Part shown: positions 52,175 to 61,365 of the stretch, piece after piece
Numbering within the stretch: the first letter of the stretch is position 1
How the letters are laid out: every line of letters starts with the position of its first letter
NCBI RefSeq assembly: GCF_024609265.1
Contig: NZ_JANHMP010000001.1
Coordinates: forward strand, 496,001 to 560,000
Length of the DNA: 64,000 nt
Direction: 5' to 3'
Source: Geothrix campi
GTDB lineage: Bacteria; Acidobacteriota; Holophagae; Holophagales; Holophagaceae
Notes under the pieces: model-generated
Seen by the model: only the letters and a program-made list of their open reading frames with translations
Databases searched by the model: none
What the model was told of the DNA's origin: nothing
Position numbers and translations under genes: made by a program

Positions 52175-54394
52175 TTAGGTCCGCAGCTTCGATACGCGAA
52201 CCAGGGCACTCCCGCCCAGGAGAAGAAAGGGGGCGAGGATGCCCCAATAGGCTGGAATCTCAGAGGCTCGGGCCGCTCCTCCGAACAGGGTCTGGAGCCC
52301 CAGGAACACGAGCCCGCCGACCAGACCGAACCCGATGGCCTGGCCTCTCCCCTGACGAGGGCCCGGGAAGGCATACGAGAGCATGGCCAGAACGAGAAGA
52401 GGACCAGCCAGCCAACCCAGGAGGCGACTCCACAGGAGGTAGGAGCGCTCAGGATCTGGAGCCCAGCGCTGCCACTCGATCAGGTCCAGGGTCTTGGCTT
52501 CGGAAGCGGAGGGGGCTGCCCGAAGGGCCCGATCGGGGAAAAGCACCTCGGTGGCCGGCCCCGCCACCAAGTGGGCCCCGCCCCAGGCAAGGGCTTCTGA
52601 GCGCCCGGTGCCGGGTTGCCAACGGAGCAGAATCGGAGCCTCGCCGGGGCTTTTCAGTGGGAAACCCCAGCGGACATCGGGAGAGAGGTGCCACAGGACG
52701 CCAGTGGAGCCGAGGTACATCCAGGGCGCTGTGGAGGCCGATCCCTGAGGGCGCTGAAGGATCTGATAGTACAGCACCCGGGCCTGGGTTCTGGCCAGGG
52801 GGGCCAGGCCGGCCTGGAGGAGGAAGGTGGCCAGAGCCACAGCGCCCCAGGCGAAGCGGCTGGCCCAGACCCACTGAAGCAGGCTGACACCGCCGGCACG
52901 GATGGCCAACCACTCCCGGTTGAGGGCGGCTTCAGACAGGGTGAGCATGCTTCCGAGAAGAAAGGAGATGGGGAAGGCCACTTCCAGAAATGGAGGGAGA
53001 TTCCAGATCCAATATCTAATGAATACAATTAGATGAATATTGTTCTTCGACAGGTCTCCGGCGAGGTTGGAGAACTCGATGAGGAGGTCCAAGGCCAGGA
53101 GGCTGCCCAGGGTCAGACCCCAATTGCGCCACCAGGCGAGCGTGGACCAGTGGCGGAATATGCCATGCCGGGTTCCCTGACCGTGAACCCATTGAAGAAT
53201 CGAAGCCTTGGCGGCAGCCAGTCGGGCGTGGAGGGGACCGAGATGCAGTGCGTGTCTCAGTGCGCGCATAGCAAGCCCGCCAAGGCCTGGGCGCGTCCGG
53301 TGGGGCGAAAGTCGATGGCTGAGAATGAACCAGCCGGCGACAAGGAAGAGGAAGGGAAGTATGAGTGTCGGATAGATCGATTTAACTTTTCCGCCCAACA
53401 GCATGTTTTCAAGGTATTTCATCAACAAGTAGTAGACCAGGATCACTCCCAGGCTCTTGAGGACAGCCCCTCCCCGGTAGAACCGTGGGTGCCCGAAGCC
53501 CAGCGCGATCCCCATGAGCAGCAGGGAGAGGCCGGCGAGGGGCAGGGTGATCCTCCTGCTGAGCTCGATGGCCGAGAGCTGTCGCTGAGGGATGGGAAGC
53601 CGGACATCTCCATAGGTTTGAAACAAGGCCCTGGAGGACTCGTACCTTAGTGGGACAGGGGTGAGCAGGCGTGGGCCAGCTGGAATGGCAAATCGCAGGA
53701 TCTGCTGTTCCTGCTTCAGATGGATGACGCTGCCATCCCCGGAAGGCTGATAGAGCACGCCTTGAAGGTCTGAGAGATGGAGTCGGATTTCAGAATTTCC
53801 GAACGACGTGTTCTCCAAGGCGTAGGTCATCTTGGAGGCGGTCATGTGCTGAGTGCCCTGGGGGGTGGACTCCATGAGGTGGATTTGCCCACCCTCCGAT
53901 ACCCAGAAGGCGGTGTCGGGGGAGCCTGGTGGGTGCCAGGGGGGGCTGCCCGGGCGGAGGAACCGAGCCTTGGCGGCCTCAGACATCTTGCGCCGAAGGG
54001 TCTGCTGCAGGTTGGCGGAAGCTGGCACCAGGAAATGGGCATTGACGGAAGCCAGCAGCAGCAGTCCGCAAGCCATGATCGACCAGGGCGTGAACCATGT
54101 CCGACGTCCTGCGCCAAGCCCCTGGGCCGCCACCAACTCGGAGCCCTCCATCATCTGCTGGGTGCCCAGCAGCCCTCCGAGCACTGCGGCCATGGGCAGG
54201 ACCATGGAGAAGGTTTCGGGGAGCGATAGGAGAAGGAGGGGGAACATCCAGCGCAGGGGGGCTCCCTGCGAAAAGATCTCCTTCGAGATGGCCACCATTT
54301 CCCAGGAGACCAGAAGGAAGCCGTAGAAGAACAGCGCCCCGAGGAGAGGGGCCGTCCAGCGACGGAGGATGTATCGGGTCAGAACGGAAGGCAC
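52175..54394 (-). CDS. Fused LptF-LptG LPS-export permease
   Basis: 739 residues, about twice LptF or LptG alone. Two successive YjgP/YjgQ units: the first (about 1-365) opens TRYILRRWTAPLLGALFFYG with a periplasmic beta region and helices again near 290-360. The second (about 395-739) repeats the pattern from TLAWWRNWGLTLGSLLALDL with its own beta region. Both halves of the LptBFG permease thus come from one polypeptide, a heterodimer in one chain. GTG start. It lies 76 bases after kdsD, another LPS gene. Confidence 0.8.
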   Translation of the reverse strand: MPSVLTRYILRRWTAPLLGALFFYGFLLVSWEMVAISKEIFSQGAPLRWMFPLLLLSLPETFSMVLPMAAVLGGLLGTQQMMEGSELVAAQGLGAGRRTWFTPWSIMACGLLLLASVNAHFLVPASANLQQTLRRKMSEAAKARFLRPGSPPWHPPGSPDTAFWVSEGGQIHLMESTPQGTQHMTASKMTYALENTSFGNSEIRLHLSDLQGVLYQPSGDGSVIHLKQEQQILRFAIPAGPRLLTPVPLRYESSRALFQTYGDVRLPIPQRQLSAIELSRRITLPLAGLSLLLMGIALGFGHPRFYRGGAVLKSLGVILVYYLLMKYLENMLLGGKVKSIYPTLILPFLFLVAGWFILSHRLSPHRTRPGLGGLAMRALRHALHLGPLHARLAAAKASILQWVHGQGTRHGIFRHWSTLAWWRNWGLTLGSLLALDLLIEFSNLAGDLSKNNIHLIVFIRYWIWNLPPFLEVAFPISFLLGSMLTLSEAALNREWLAIRAGGVSLLQWVWASRFAWGAVALATFLLQAGLAPLARTQARVLYYQILQRPQGSASTAPWMYLGSTGVLWHLSPDVRWGFPLKSPGEAPILLRWQPGTGRSEALAWGGAHLVAGPATEVLFPDRALRAAPSASEAKTLDLIEWQRWAPDPERSYLLWSRLLGWLAGPLLVLAMLSYAFPGPRQGRGQAIGFGLVGGLVFLGLQTLFGGAARASEIPAYWGILAPFLLLGGSALVRVSKLRT

Positions 54395-54418
54395 TTTGGA
54401 GTCCAGATTTAATTTTCG

Positions 54419-54447
54419 ATAATGTATATTATGTAACCTTGAATCAA
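54419..54447 (-). promoter_or_regulatory. Candidate promoter for lptFG
   Basis: Minus-strand TTGATT (54442-54447) and CATTAT (54419-54424), 17-base spacer, in an unusually AT-rich stretch between kdsD and lptFG. Confidence 0.45.
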
Positions 54448-54469
54448 CGCCAATGCCTCAGCCTTGAAC

Positions 54470-55456
54470 TTACAAAACCTTTGCTGTGAGTAGATCGTGG
54501 ATGTGGATGAGGCCTTTGGGATGGTCCGCCTGCCCAACCATCAGGAAGGTGATCTTGCGGGCTTCCATGTCGCCGGCTGCTTCCAGGGCCAAGGCGTCTT
54601 CGCTGATCATCGCCGGGGTGCGGGTCATCATCTGCTCCGCCTGGAGATCGAGGGGATTCCGTCCCTCGCGCTCGGCCGTTTCCAGGGCGCGCCGGATGTC
54701 GCCGTCCGTGATGACACCCAGGAGTCTGGGCCCGTCCATGACGCTGGTCATGCCCAGCCGCCCCCCCGTCATGCTCCTCAGCACGTCAGTCAGTCCTGAG
54801 GCGGCCGAGACCGCGGGCCAAGATTTGTGCATCAAAGCCTTCACCTTCATCAGCTTCGCACCAAGACTTCCAGCGGGGTGATTGAGGGCGAAATGATCCC
54901 GGGTGAAACCTCGACGGGACATGAGGCTGGCGGCTAGCAGGTCCCCCCAGATCAGCTGGAGCGTGGTGCTGGCCATGGGCGCCAGATCCAGGGGGCAACC
55001 CTCGCCCTGGGGCAACCGGTAGGTGAAAGTCCAATGGGCGGCCTGCCCCAGGCTGCTGTCGGGCCGGGCGGTGATCGCCGCCATGGGAATCCCCAAGCGG
55101 ACCAGACTCGGAAGCAATCGGACCAATTCTTCGCTTTCCCCGCTGTTGGACAGGGCGAGCACGGAATCCTCCCGAGTCACCATCCCGAGGTCGCCGTGCA
55201 GGGCCTCCGCCGGATGGAGAAACAGGCTGGGGCAGCCCGTGGAGGCCAGAGTGGCCGCAATCTTCTGGGCGACGAGCCCGGACTTGCCCATGCCGGTGAG
55301 CACCACCCGGCCGGAACGGGACAAAACGCTGCCGCACCAATCCTCTACTTGCGCCGGATCCCAGCTTTCGCGCAGGTCCCCGAGGGCGGCCAGCGCCGCG
55401 TCCAGCACGGCCTTTCCAGCTTCTGCATCCCCTGCGACCTGGTTCTCGTCCGTCAC
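54470..55456 (-). CDS. kdsD: Arabinose-5-phosphate isomerase
   Basis: 328 residues. SIS domain with VLTGMGKSGLVAQKIAATLASTG and LALSNSGESEE, then two CBS motifs (about 200-328, for example LLGVITDGDIRRALE). Interconverts ribulose-5-P and arabinose-5-P, the precursor of KDO in LPS. GTG start with GGAG upstream. First of an LPS-related series with the fused LptF-LptG gene. Confidence 0.94.
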   Translation of the reverse strand: MTDENQVAGDAEAGKAVLDAALAALGDLRESWDPAQVEDWCGSVLSRSGRVVLTGMGKSGLVAQKIAATLASTGCPSLFLHPAEALHGDLGMVTREDSVLALSNSGESEELVRLLPSLVRLGIPMAAITARPDSSLGQAAHWTFTYRLPQGEGCPLDLAPMASTTLQLIWGDLLAASLMSRRGFTRDHFALNHPAGSLGAKLMKVKALMHKSWPAVSAASGLTDVLRSMTGGRLGMTSVMDGPRLLGVITDGDIRRALETAEREGRNPLDLQAEQMMTRTPAMISEDALALEAAGDMEARKITFLMVGQADHPKGLIHIHDLLTAKVL

Positions 55457-55635
55457 GGTTCCGACTCCGATGGGGTGATGAGCAAAGGATTCATGCTACC
55501 AGCCATTCTCCATCTCCTCCCCCTGCCCCAGGCCCTGCCATTCCTGAAGATCGTGGCCTCTGCTTCCTGCAGAGAGACCACGCACTCTGTGGCTTGAGGC
55601 CGGAGAACCGCATCTGCGTTTGCTACACTGGCCCC

Positions 55636-55711
55636 GGCCCTGTAGCTCAGCGGTCAGAGCTGGCGGCTCATAACCGCTTGGTCGTGGGTTCGAACCCCAC
55701 CGGGGCCACCA
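55636..55711 (+). tRNA. tRNA with anticodon CAT, probably tRNA-Ile2 (lysidine type)
   Basis: Acceptor GGCCCTG pairs with CGGGGCC (one G-T), discriminator A, CCA at 55709-55711. Loop CTCATAA. G1-C72 excludes an initiator tRNA. The acceptor C4-G69 and C5-G68 pairs and the CGCTTGGTCG stretch after the anticodon resemble E. coli tRNA-Ile2 (ileX) more than elongator Met. A strong terminator follows. Confidence 0.9.
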
Positions 55712-55716
55712 ACCGT

Positions 55717-55751
55717 GGGGCACCAGCACAAGGTGTGCGGGTGCCCCTGTT
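55717..55751 (+). terminator. Terminator after the CAT tRNA
   Basis: Stem ggggcacc / ggtgcccc with an inner gcaca/tgtgc stem, followed by tgttt. Confidence 0.75.
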
Positions 55752-55778
55752 TCCGGTCGCGACGAGAACAGATGCGCT

Positions 55779-56495
55779 TTAGACGATCCACTTCCTCAGC
55801 TCGCCCTCCGCGAAGCTCAGGTGCGCCAGCATGGCTTCGGAGGCCCGCTGGGGCGATCCCGAGCGAATGGCCTGGAGGATCTCGGAGTGCTGATCGATGA
55901 TCCGCTGAGGGTTCTGGACGTTGTCATGGTACAGCTGCCGCCGGGCCACGGAATTGGCCTTGGCGAACTCTTCGGACACGGTCTTGAAGAGCTTGGTCAG
56001 CAGGCTGTTGTGGGTGGCTTCGGCGACCGCGTAGTGGAAGGCGGCATCGAACTCCTCACCCTTCTCTGAGTCATTCAGGTTGAGCCGCTCCCGCATGTTC
56101 GCCAGCATGGATTCAATCTGGTCGAGCTCCTCGAAGGTGGCCCGCTGAGCCGCCAGACTGGCGGTGGCGGTCTCGAAGATCCGGCGCATCTCGAACATGT
56201 CGAGGAGCGAGTTGCGCTCCACCGCCAGGAACATGGCCAGGGGCCGGATGATGTCGTCGGTTTCCGTGCCCCTCACAAACGTGCCCTCGCCGGGCCGGAT
56301 GTCGATGATGCCGAGCATCTCCAGCGTCCGGATGGCTTCCCGCACCGAAGCCCGGCTGACCTGGAACCGGTCGGCCAGATCGCGTTCGGCGAGGAGCTTG
56401 TCGCCGGGCTTCAGCTTCCCGTCAGCGATGAGGTGCTTGATCTGCTCCACGATCTCCTCGTAGAGCCTCCTGGACTTGATGGGCGTGAGTTCCAT
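55779..56495 (-). CDS. lldR: FadR/GntR-family regulator of lactate utilisation (LldR-like)
   Basis: 238 residues. Winged-helix GntR domain at about residues 5-75 (GDKLLAERDLADRFQVSRASVREAIRTLEMLG) and an FCD ligand/metal domain (about 95-225, FHYAVAEATHN). ATG 56495 with AGGA upstream. Divergent from lldP; a TGGTCTGACCA palindrome between them fits the TNGTnnnACNA consensus of FadR-type regulators. Expected to repress the lactate genes until lactate binds. Confidence 0.88.
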   Translation of the reverse strand: MELTPIKSRRLYEEIVEQIKHLIADGKLKPGDKLLAERDLADRFQVSRASVREAIRTLEMLGIIDIRPGEGTFVRGTETDDIIRPLAMFLAVERNSLLDMFEMRRIFETATASLAAQRATFEELDQIESMLANMRERLNLNDSEKGEEFDAAFHYAVAEATHNSLLTKLFKTVSEEFAKANSVARRQLYHDNVQNPQRIIDQHSEILQAIRSGSPQRASEAMLAHLSFAEGELRKWIV

Positions 56496-56564
56496 ATCCA
56501 AACATCCTAAATGATGAAAAGGTAAATAGATGCGAAATGTGATCAAAAGCAGCCGTCTTGCCTA

Positions 56565-56575
56565 TGGTCTGACCA
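56565..56575. promoter_or_regulatory. Candidate LldR operator (TGGTCTGACCA)
   Basis: Perfect palindrome TGGTC-T-GACCA matching TNGTnnnACNA. It lies 69 bases upstream of the lldR start and 80 upstream of lldP. Position suits control of both divergent transcripts. Confidence 0.7.
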
Positions 56576-56655
56576 CTAGACCCATTGTAGGCTTCCACCA
56601 GGATCTTTCCAAAAACTCTACCTCTTCATCCCCTTACCCCCATCTTGGAGGCTGC

Positions 56656-58413
56656 ATGACCCCCTGGACCCAAGTCTATTCCCCCGTCGCGGGGAATATC
56701 TTCCTCTCAGCCCTGGTGGCTGCGTTGCCAGTTTTCGTATTGCTGGGCTTTCTGGCTAAACATGTGAAGGCCCACTACTCAGCCATTCTGGGCCTCATCA
56801 CCTGCATGGCGGTCGCCATCCTCGTCTACAAGATGCCCACGGGCATGGCCGGCATGGCCGCCGTCAATGGCGCGCTGTTCGGCCTGGCTCCCATCGGCTG
56901 GATCGTGCTGAACGCCATCTTCATCTACGACATCACGGTGAAATCCGGTGATTTTGAAGTGGTGAAGCACTCCATCGCCGGTCTGGCCGCGGATCGCCGC
57001 ATCCAGGCCCTGCTGATCGCCTTCAGCTTCGGTGCCTTCATCGAGGGCGCCGCCGGTTTCGGCACGCCTGTGGCGATTTCCGCAGCCATGCTGATCGGCC
57101 TGGGCTTCCGTCCTCTTCAGGCCGCCGGCATCGCCCTCATCGGCAACACGGCTCCCGTGGCCTATGGCGCCCTGGGCAGCCCGCTCATCGCCCTCGCCGG
57201 CGTGACCGGCCTTCCTCTCGAGATGCTGAGCGCCGCCGCGGGCCGCATCCTGCCGATCTTCTCCCTGATCGTGCCGTTCTGGATCATTTGGACCATGGCC
57301 GGGCGCAAGGCGATGCTGGAAGTCTGGCCGGCCTGCCTCGTGGCGGGTGGCAGTTTCGCCATCACCCAGTTCCTCGTGAGCAATTTCCACGGCCCCTGGC
57401 TGGTGGACATCATCGGCGCCATCGTCTCCATGATCGCTCTGGTCCTGTTCCTCAAGATCTGGCAGCCCAAGACCATCTGGCGCTACGAGCACGAGCGTGA
57501 GGATGCGCACGAGGTCGCTCCCGACCACAGCACCGGCAAGGTCGTGAAGGCCTGGATGCCCTGGGTGTTCCTCTCCCTGTTCGTGTTCGCCTGGGGCACC
57601 CCCCAGGTCAAGACCTTCCTGAATGGCGGCACCAAGGACAAGCCCAACTTCCTCGCCGGCTACACCACGAAGACCTACGAGATGCCGCTCCTCCACAAGA
57701 TGGTCATCAAGGCTCCTCCCGTGGTCGCCAAGGCCTCGCCTGAACCCGCCACCTGGACCCTGAACTGGCTCTCCCTCACGGGCACCAGCCTGCTGCTGGC
57801 CGGCATCTGCAGCGGCCTGCTGGCCGGGTTCGGCCCCCTGGAGCTGCTCAAGATCTTCGGCAAGACCATCAACCGCGTGAAGATGTCCCTGCTCACCATC
57901 GCCGCCATGCTGGCCCTGGGCTTCACCTCCAAGTCCGCCGGCCTGGATGCCACCATGGGTCTGGCCTTCGCCAGCACCGGCGTCCTCTTCCCCTTCTTCA
58001 GCGCCATGCTGGGCTGGCTGGGCGTGGCCCTCACGGGCAGCGATACGTCCTCCAACGTGCTGTTCGGCGGCCTCCAGAAGATCACCGCCCAGCAGCTGGG
58101 TCTCAACCCGATCCTCACCGCCGCAGCCAACACCACCGGCGGCGTCATGGGCAAGATGATCGACGCCCAGAGCCTCGTGGTGGCCTCAGTCGCCACCAAC
58201 CAGCAAGGCGAGGAAGGCACCATCCTCCGTTATGTGTTCTTCCACAGCCTGGCCCTGGCCGCCATGGTCGGTGTCGTGATCTTCCTCTATGCGAAGGTCC
58301 TGCCTGCCAACTTCATGCCGCAGCTGCCCCCGGCTCCCGCTGCTGTGACGGCTCCAGCCCCCGCAGCCCCAGCGGCTCCTGCCACCCTGCCCGCCCCCGC
58401 CCCTGCCAAGTAG
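56656..58413 (+). CDS. lldP: L-lactate permease
   Basis: 585 residues, about 12-14 hydrophobic segments, LctP/LldP family (GAFIEGAAGFGTPVAISAAMLIGLG, GSDTSSNVLFGGLQ). Imports lactate with protons. C-terminal 25 residues are an Ala/Pro-rich tail, an unusual addition. ATG 56656 with TTGGAGG five bases before it; upstream in-frame sequence is leader. First gene of lldP-dld-lldEFG; an intrinsic terminator lies between lldP and dld. Confidence 0.94.
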   Translation: MTPWTQVYSPVAGNIFLSALVAALPVFVLLGFLAKHVKAHYSAILGLITCMAVAILVYKMPTGMAGMAAVNGALFGLAPIGWIVLNAIFIYDITVKSGDFEVVKHSIAGLAADRRIQALLIAFSFGAFIEGAAGFGTPVAISAAMLIGLGFRPLQAAGIALIGNTAPVAYGALGSPLIALAGVTGLPLEMLSAAAGRILPIFSLIVPFWIIWTMAGRKAMLEVWPACLVAGGSFAITQFLVSNFHGPWLVDIIGAIVSMIALVLFLKIWQPKTIWRYEHEREDAHEVAPDHSTGKVVKAWMPWVFLSLFVFAWGTPQVKTFLNGGTKDKPNFLAGYTTKTYEMPLLHKMVIKAPPVVAKASPEPATWTLNWLSLTGTSLLLAGICSGLLAGFGPLELLKIFGKTINRVKMSLLTIAAMLALGFTSKSAGLDATMGLAFASTGVLFPFFSAMLGWLGVALTGSDTSSNVLFGGLQKITAQQLGLNPILTAAANTTGGVMGKMIDAQSLVVASVATNQQGEEGTILRYVFFHSLALAAMVGVVIFLYAKVLPANFMPQLPPAPAAVTAPAPAAPAAPATLPAPAPAK

Positions 58414-58441
58414 GCCGGGCGGCTTCCTGACGTAAGACCCG

Positions 58442-58479
58442 GGTCCCGCCGCGCCTCTGCAGGCCGGCGGGACCTTTTT
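58442..58479 (+). terminator. Terminator between lldP and dld
   Basis: Ten-base-pair perfect stem (58442-58451 with 58465-58474) and five T. It is within what would otherwise be a single lactate operon. Confidence 0.85.
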
Positions 58480-58509
58480 CGCGATCGCCTGATCCAGAGG
58501 ATGTTTCTC

Positions 58510-61365
58510 ATGAGCACCGCCACCGCCACTTCCCTGAGGGAATCCCTCGTGTCCATCGTCGGCCCCGACCGTGTCCTCGACCGGCCGGTGGATCTGATCG
58601 CCTTCGCGTCCGATGCGAGCTTCTACCGGCTCATCCCCAAGGCCGTGGTCTTCGCGAGCAGCGTGGACGATGTCCGGGCCCTGTTTCGGCTCAGCCAGGA
58701 GCTCGGGGTTCCCATGACCTTCCGAGCCGCGGGCACCAGCCTCTCGGGACAGTCCGTGTCCGACGGCATCCTGGTGGAAGTGGCCCGCAACTGGCGAGGC
58801 ATCCAGGTGCTGGAGGGTGGCGCCAAGGTGAAGGTGCAACCCGGCGTCATCGGTGCCCATGTGAACCACGCCCTGCGCCCCTATCGCGCCAAGATGGGCC
58901 CCGATCCCGCCTCCATCAACACCTGCACGGTCGGCGGCATTCTTTCCAACAACTCCAGCGGCATGTGCTGCGGCGTCACCCAGAACGCCTACCACACGCT
59001 GGAATCCCTGACCTTCGTCCTGCCCTCGGGCACGGTGATCGACACAGCCGCGCCGGATGCCGACGCCCGATTCCGCGAAGCCGAGCCGGCCCTGGCAGAG
59101 GGGTTGTTGAGGCTCAAGAACGACCTCGAATCCAACCGGCCCCTGGCTGAGCGCATCCGTGCCAAGTACCGGATGAAGAACACCACGGGCTACTCGCTCA
59201 ATGCCCTCATCGACTTCGACCGGCCCGTGGATATCTTCCGGAACGTGCTGGTGGGCTCCGAGGGCACCCTGGCCTTCATCGCCGAGGCGGTACTGAACAC
59301 CGTTCCCGATCTTCCGGTCAAGGTGACGGGCTTCCTGATCTTCCCCGATCTCCATGCCGCCTGCGCGGCCATCGTCCCCCTGCGCGACGCCGGTGCCGCC
59401 GCTCTGGAGCTGCTGGACCGTGCCTCGCTCCGCTCCGTGGAGAACCAGGCCGGCGTGCCCCCCACCATCAAGACCCTGCCCGAGGGCGCCGCCGCCCTCC
59501 TGGTCGAGTTCCAGGGCAAGGACGAATCCGCCCGCGCCGAACTCGAGCGCCTGGCCCTGGACGCTGCCGCCCACCTGACGCTGCTGGAGCCCGCCCGCTT
59601 CACCCACGATCCTGTAGAGCAGGCCCTCATGTGGAAGATCCGCTCCGGCACCTTCCCCTCCGTGGGCGCGGTCCGCCAGCGGGGTACCACGGTCCTCATC
59701 GAGGATGTGGCCTTCCCCATCGAGAAGCTCGCCGATGCCGCCGTGGACCTCACGAAGCTCTTCGCCAAGCACCGCTACGACGAGGCCATCCTCTTCGGCC
59801 ATGCCAAAGACGGCAACCTGCACTTCGTCATCACCCAGTCCTTCAACGACAAGGCTGCCGTGGATCGCTATTCCGCGCTCATCGACGATGTGGTCGAGCT
59901 GGTGGTCAAGAAATACGACGGTGCCCTGAAGGCCGAGCACGGCACGGGCCGCAACATGGCGCCCTTCGTCGAGGCCGAGTGGGGGCCCGAGGCCAAGGCC
60001 GTCATGGAGCAGCTCAAGAACCTGGTCGACCCCCAGCGGCTGCTGAACCCCGGTGTGATCCTCAACGCCGACCCCAAGTGCCATCTGTCGGACCTGAAGC
60101 CCATGCCCGGCGTAGAGGAAGAGGTCGATAAGTGCATCGAATGCGGCTACTGCGAGCCCAAGTGCCCCAGCCGCGAGCTGACCCTCACGCCCCGTCAGCG
60201 CATCGTCGTACGCCGCGAGATGGCCCGCCTCGAATCCAATCGCGAGAACCCCGCCCTGCTCTCCTCCCTGCGTGAGGCCTTCCCCTACATGGCGCTGGAT
60301 ACCTGCGCGGTAGACGGCCTTTGCGCCACCGCCTGCCCCGTGAGCATCGATACCGGCCAGCTCACCAAACGGTTCCGCCGTGCCAGCCACAGCCGTCGCG
60401 CGCAGAAGATCGCCCTTACGGTGGCGCGCAACTTCGCCACGGTGGAGCCGGCCATGCGCCTGGCTCTCCGGACCGGCCACATCGTCCAGGGTCTCTTCGG
60501 CCCCAGGGCCATGCCGTTCATCACCCGGATCATGAAGGCCTTCGGTGCCTCCCATCAGTGGAGCCCGGAGATGCCAAAGGCGGCGAAGGCACCGCTCCCC
60601 GCGACCTCCCTGGAGGGCGCCCAGGCCATCTACTTCCCGGCCTGCATCTCGCGCATGATGGGCCACCTGCCCGGCGAGCCCGAGGACCTGAGTCTGGTGG
60701 AGGCGTTGGTGAAGGTCTCCGCGCGAGCCGGCTACCCGGTCCACATCCCCTTCGACGTGGAAGGCACGTGCTGCGGCGTGCCCTTCTCCTCCAAGGGCTA
60801 CGACGAGGCCCACCACTACACGGTGAACCACGCCATCGAGAAGTTCTGGGAGTGGAGCCAGCAGGGCCGCCTGGCCATCGTCATGGACACCAGCCCCTGC
60901 ACCTATGGCGTGCTCACCAGCCGCGGCTACCTCACACCCGAGAACCAGGCGAAGTTCGACAAGCTGAAGATCATCGACAGTACGGCCTTCGCCAACGACG
61001 TGCTGCTGCCCCGTCTGAAGGTGACGTACAAGGTGGGCTCCGTGGTCCTCCATCCCGTCTGTTCGGTCACGAAGATGAACCTCCTGCCCCAGCTCGAGGG
61101 AGTGGCCAAGGCCTGCGCGGACAAGGTCGTGGTGCCGCGGGACGCCGGTTGTTGCGGCTTCGCCGGTGATCGGGGCTTCACCCACGCCGAGCTGACCGCC
61201 TCGGCCACCAAGCACGAGGCCAGAGAGGTGAAGGCCGGGACTTTCGATGGCTATTACGCCAGCAGCCGCACCTGCGAGGTCGGCATGACCCGTTCCACGG
61301 GCCAGGTCTACCGAAGCTTCCTATACTTGCTCGAATCCGCGACCCGACCGGAGGCCTCCAAGTGA
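58510..61365 (+). CDS. FAD-linked D-lactate dehydrogenase with Fe-S and CCG domains
   Basis: 951 residues. FAD_binding_4 domain (about 30-270: FRAAGTSLSGQSV, NTCTVGGILSNNSSG), FAD-oxidase C domain with EHGTGRN, 4Fe-4S region (CIECGYCEPKCP and CAVDGLCATACP), and C-terminal cysteine-rich CCG domains (TCCGVPF, GCCGFAGDRG). This layout matches the Dld-II type quinone-linked D-lactate oxidase. ATG 58510 with AGAGGA upstream; the ATG nine bases earlier lacks spacing. Overlaps lldE by GTGA. Confidence 0.9.
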   Translation: MSTATATSLRESLVSIVGPDRVLDRPVDLIAFASDASFYRLIPKAVVFASSVDDVRALFRLSQELGVPMTFRAAGTSLSGQSVSDGILVEVARNWRGIQVLEGGAKVKVQPGVIGAHVNHALRPYRAKMGPDPASINTCTVGGILSNNSSGMCCGVTQNAYHTLESLTFVLPSGTVIDTAAPDADARFREAEPALAEGLLRLKNDLESNRPLAERIRAKYRMKNTTGYSLNALIDFDRPVDIFRNVLVGSEGTLAFIAEAVLNTVPDLPVKVTGFLIFPDLHAACAAIVPLRDAGAAALELLDRASLRSVENQAGVPPTIKTLPEGAAALLVEFQGKDESARAELERLALDAAAHLTLLEPARFTHDPVEQALMWKIRSGTFPSVGAVRQRGTTVLIEDVAFPIEKLADAAVDLTKLFAKHRYDEAILFGHAKDGNLHFVITQSFNDKAAVDRYSALIDDVVELVVKKYDGALKAEHGTGRNMAPFVEAEWGPEAKAVMEQLKNLVDPQRLLNPGVILNADPKCHLSDLKPMPGVEEEVDKCIECGYCEPKCPSRELTLTPRQRIVVRREMARLESNRENPALLSSLREAFPYMALDTCAVDGLCATACPVSIDTGQLTKRFRRASHSRRAQKIALTVARNFATVEPAMRLALRTGHIVQGLFGPRAMPFITRIMKAFGASHQWSPEMPKAAKAPLPATSLEGAQAIYFPACISRMMGHLPGEPEDLSLVEALVKVSARAGYPVHIPFDVEGTCCGVPFSSKGYDEAHHYTVNHAIEKFWEWSQQGRLAIVMDTSPCTYGVLTSRGYLTPENQAKFDKLKIIDSTAFANDVLLPRLKVTYKVGSVVLHPVCSVTKMNLLPQLEGVAKACADKVVVPRDAGCCGFAGDRGFTHAELTASATKHEAREVKAGTFDGYYASSRTCEVGMTRSTGQVYRSFLYLLESATRPEASK

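Noticed and set aside
55636-55711. Initiator tRNA-fMet
   Set aside because: It has a G1-C72 pair; initiators lack a 1-72 Watson-Crick pair. Acceptor and anticodon-arm features point to Ile2 or elongator Met.
58186-61215. 1009-codon open frame on the minus strand opposite dld
   Set aside because: A shadow caused by GC-rich third positions. The plus strand encodes a protein with clear FAD and Fe-S motifs, and the antisense product is low-complexity Gly/Ala/His/Asp with no motif.
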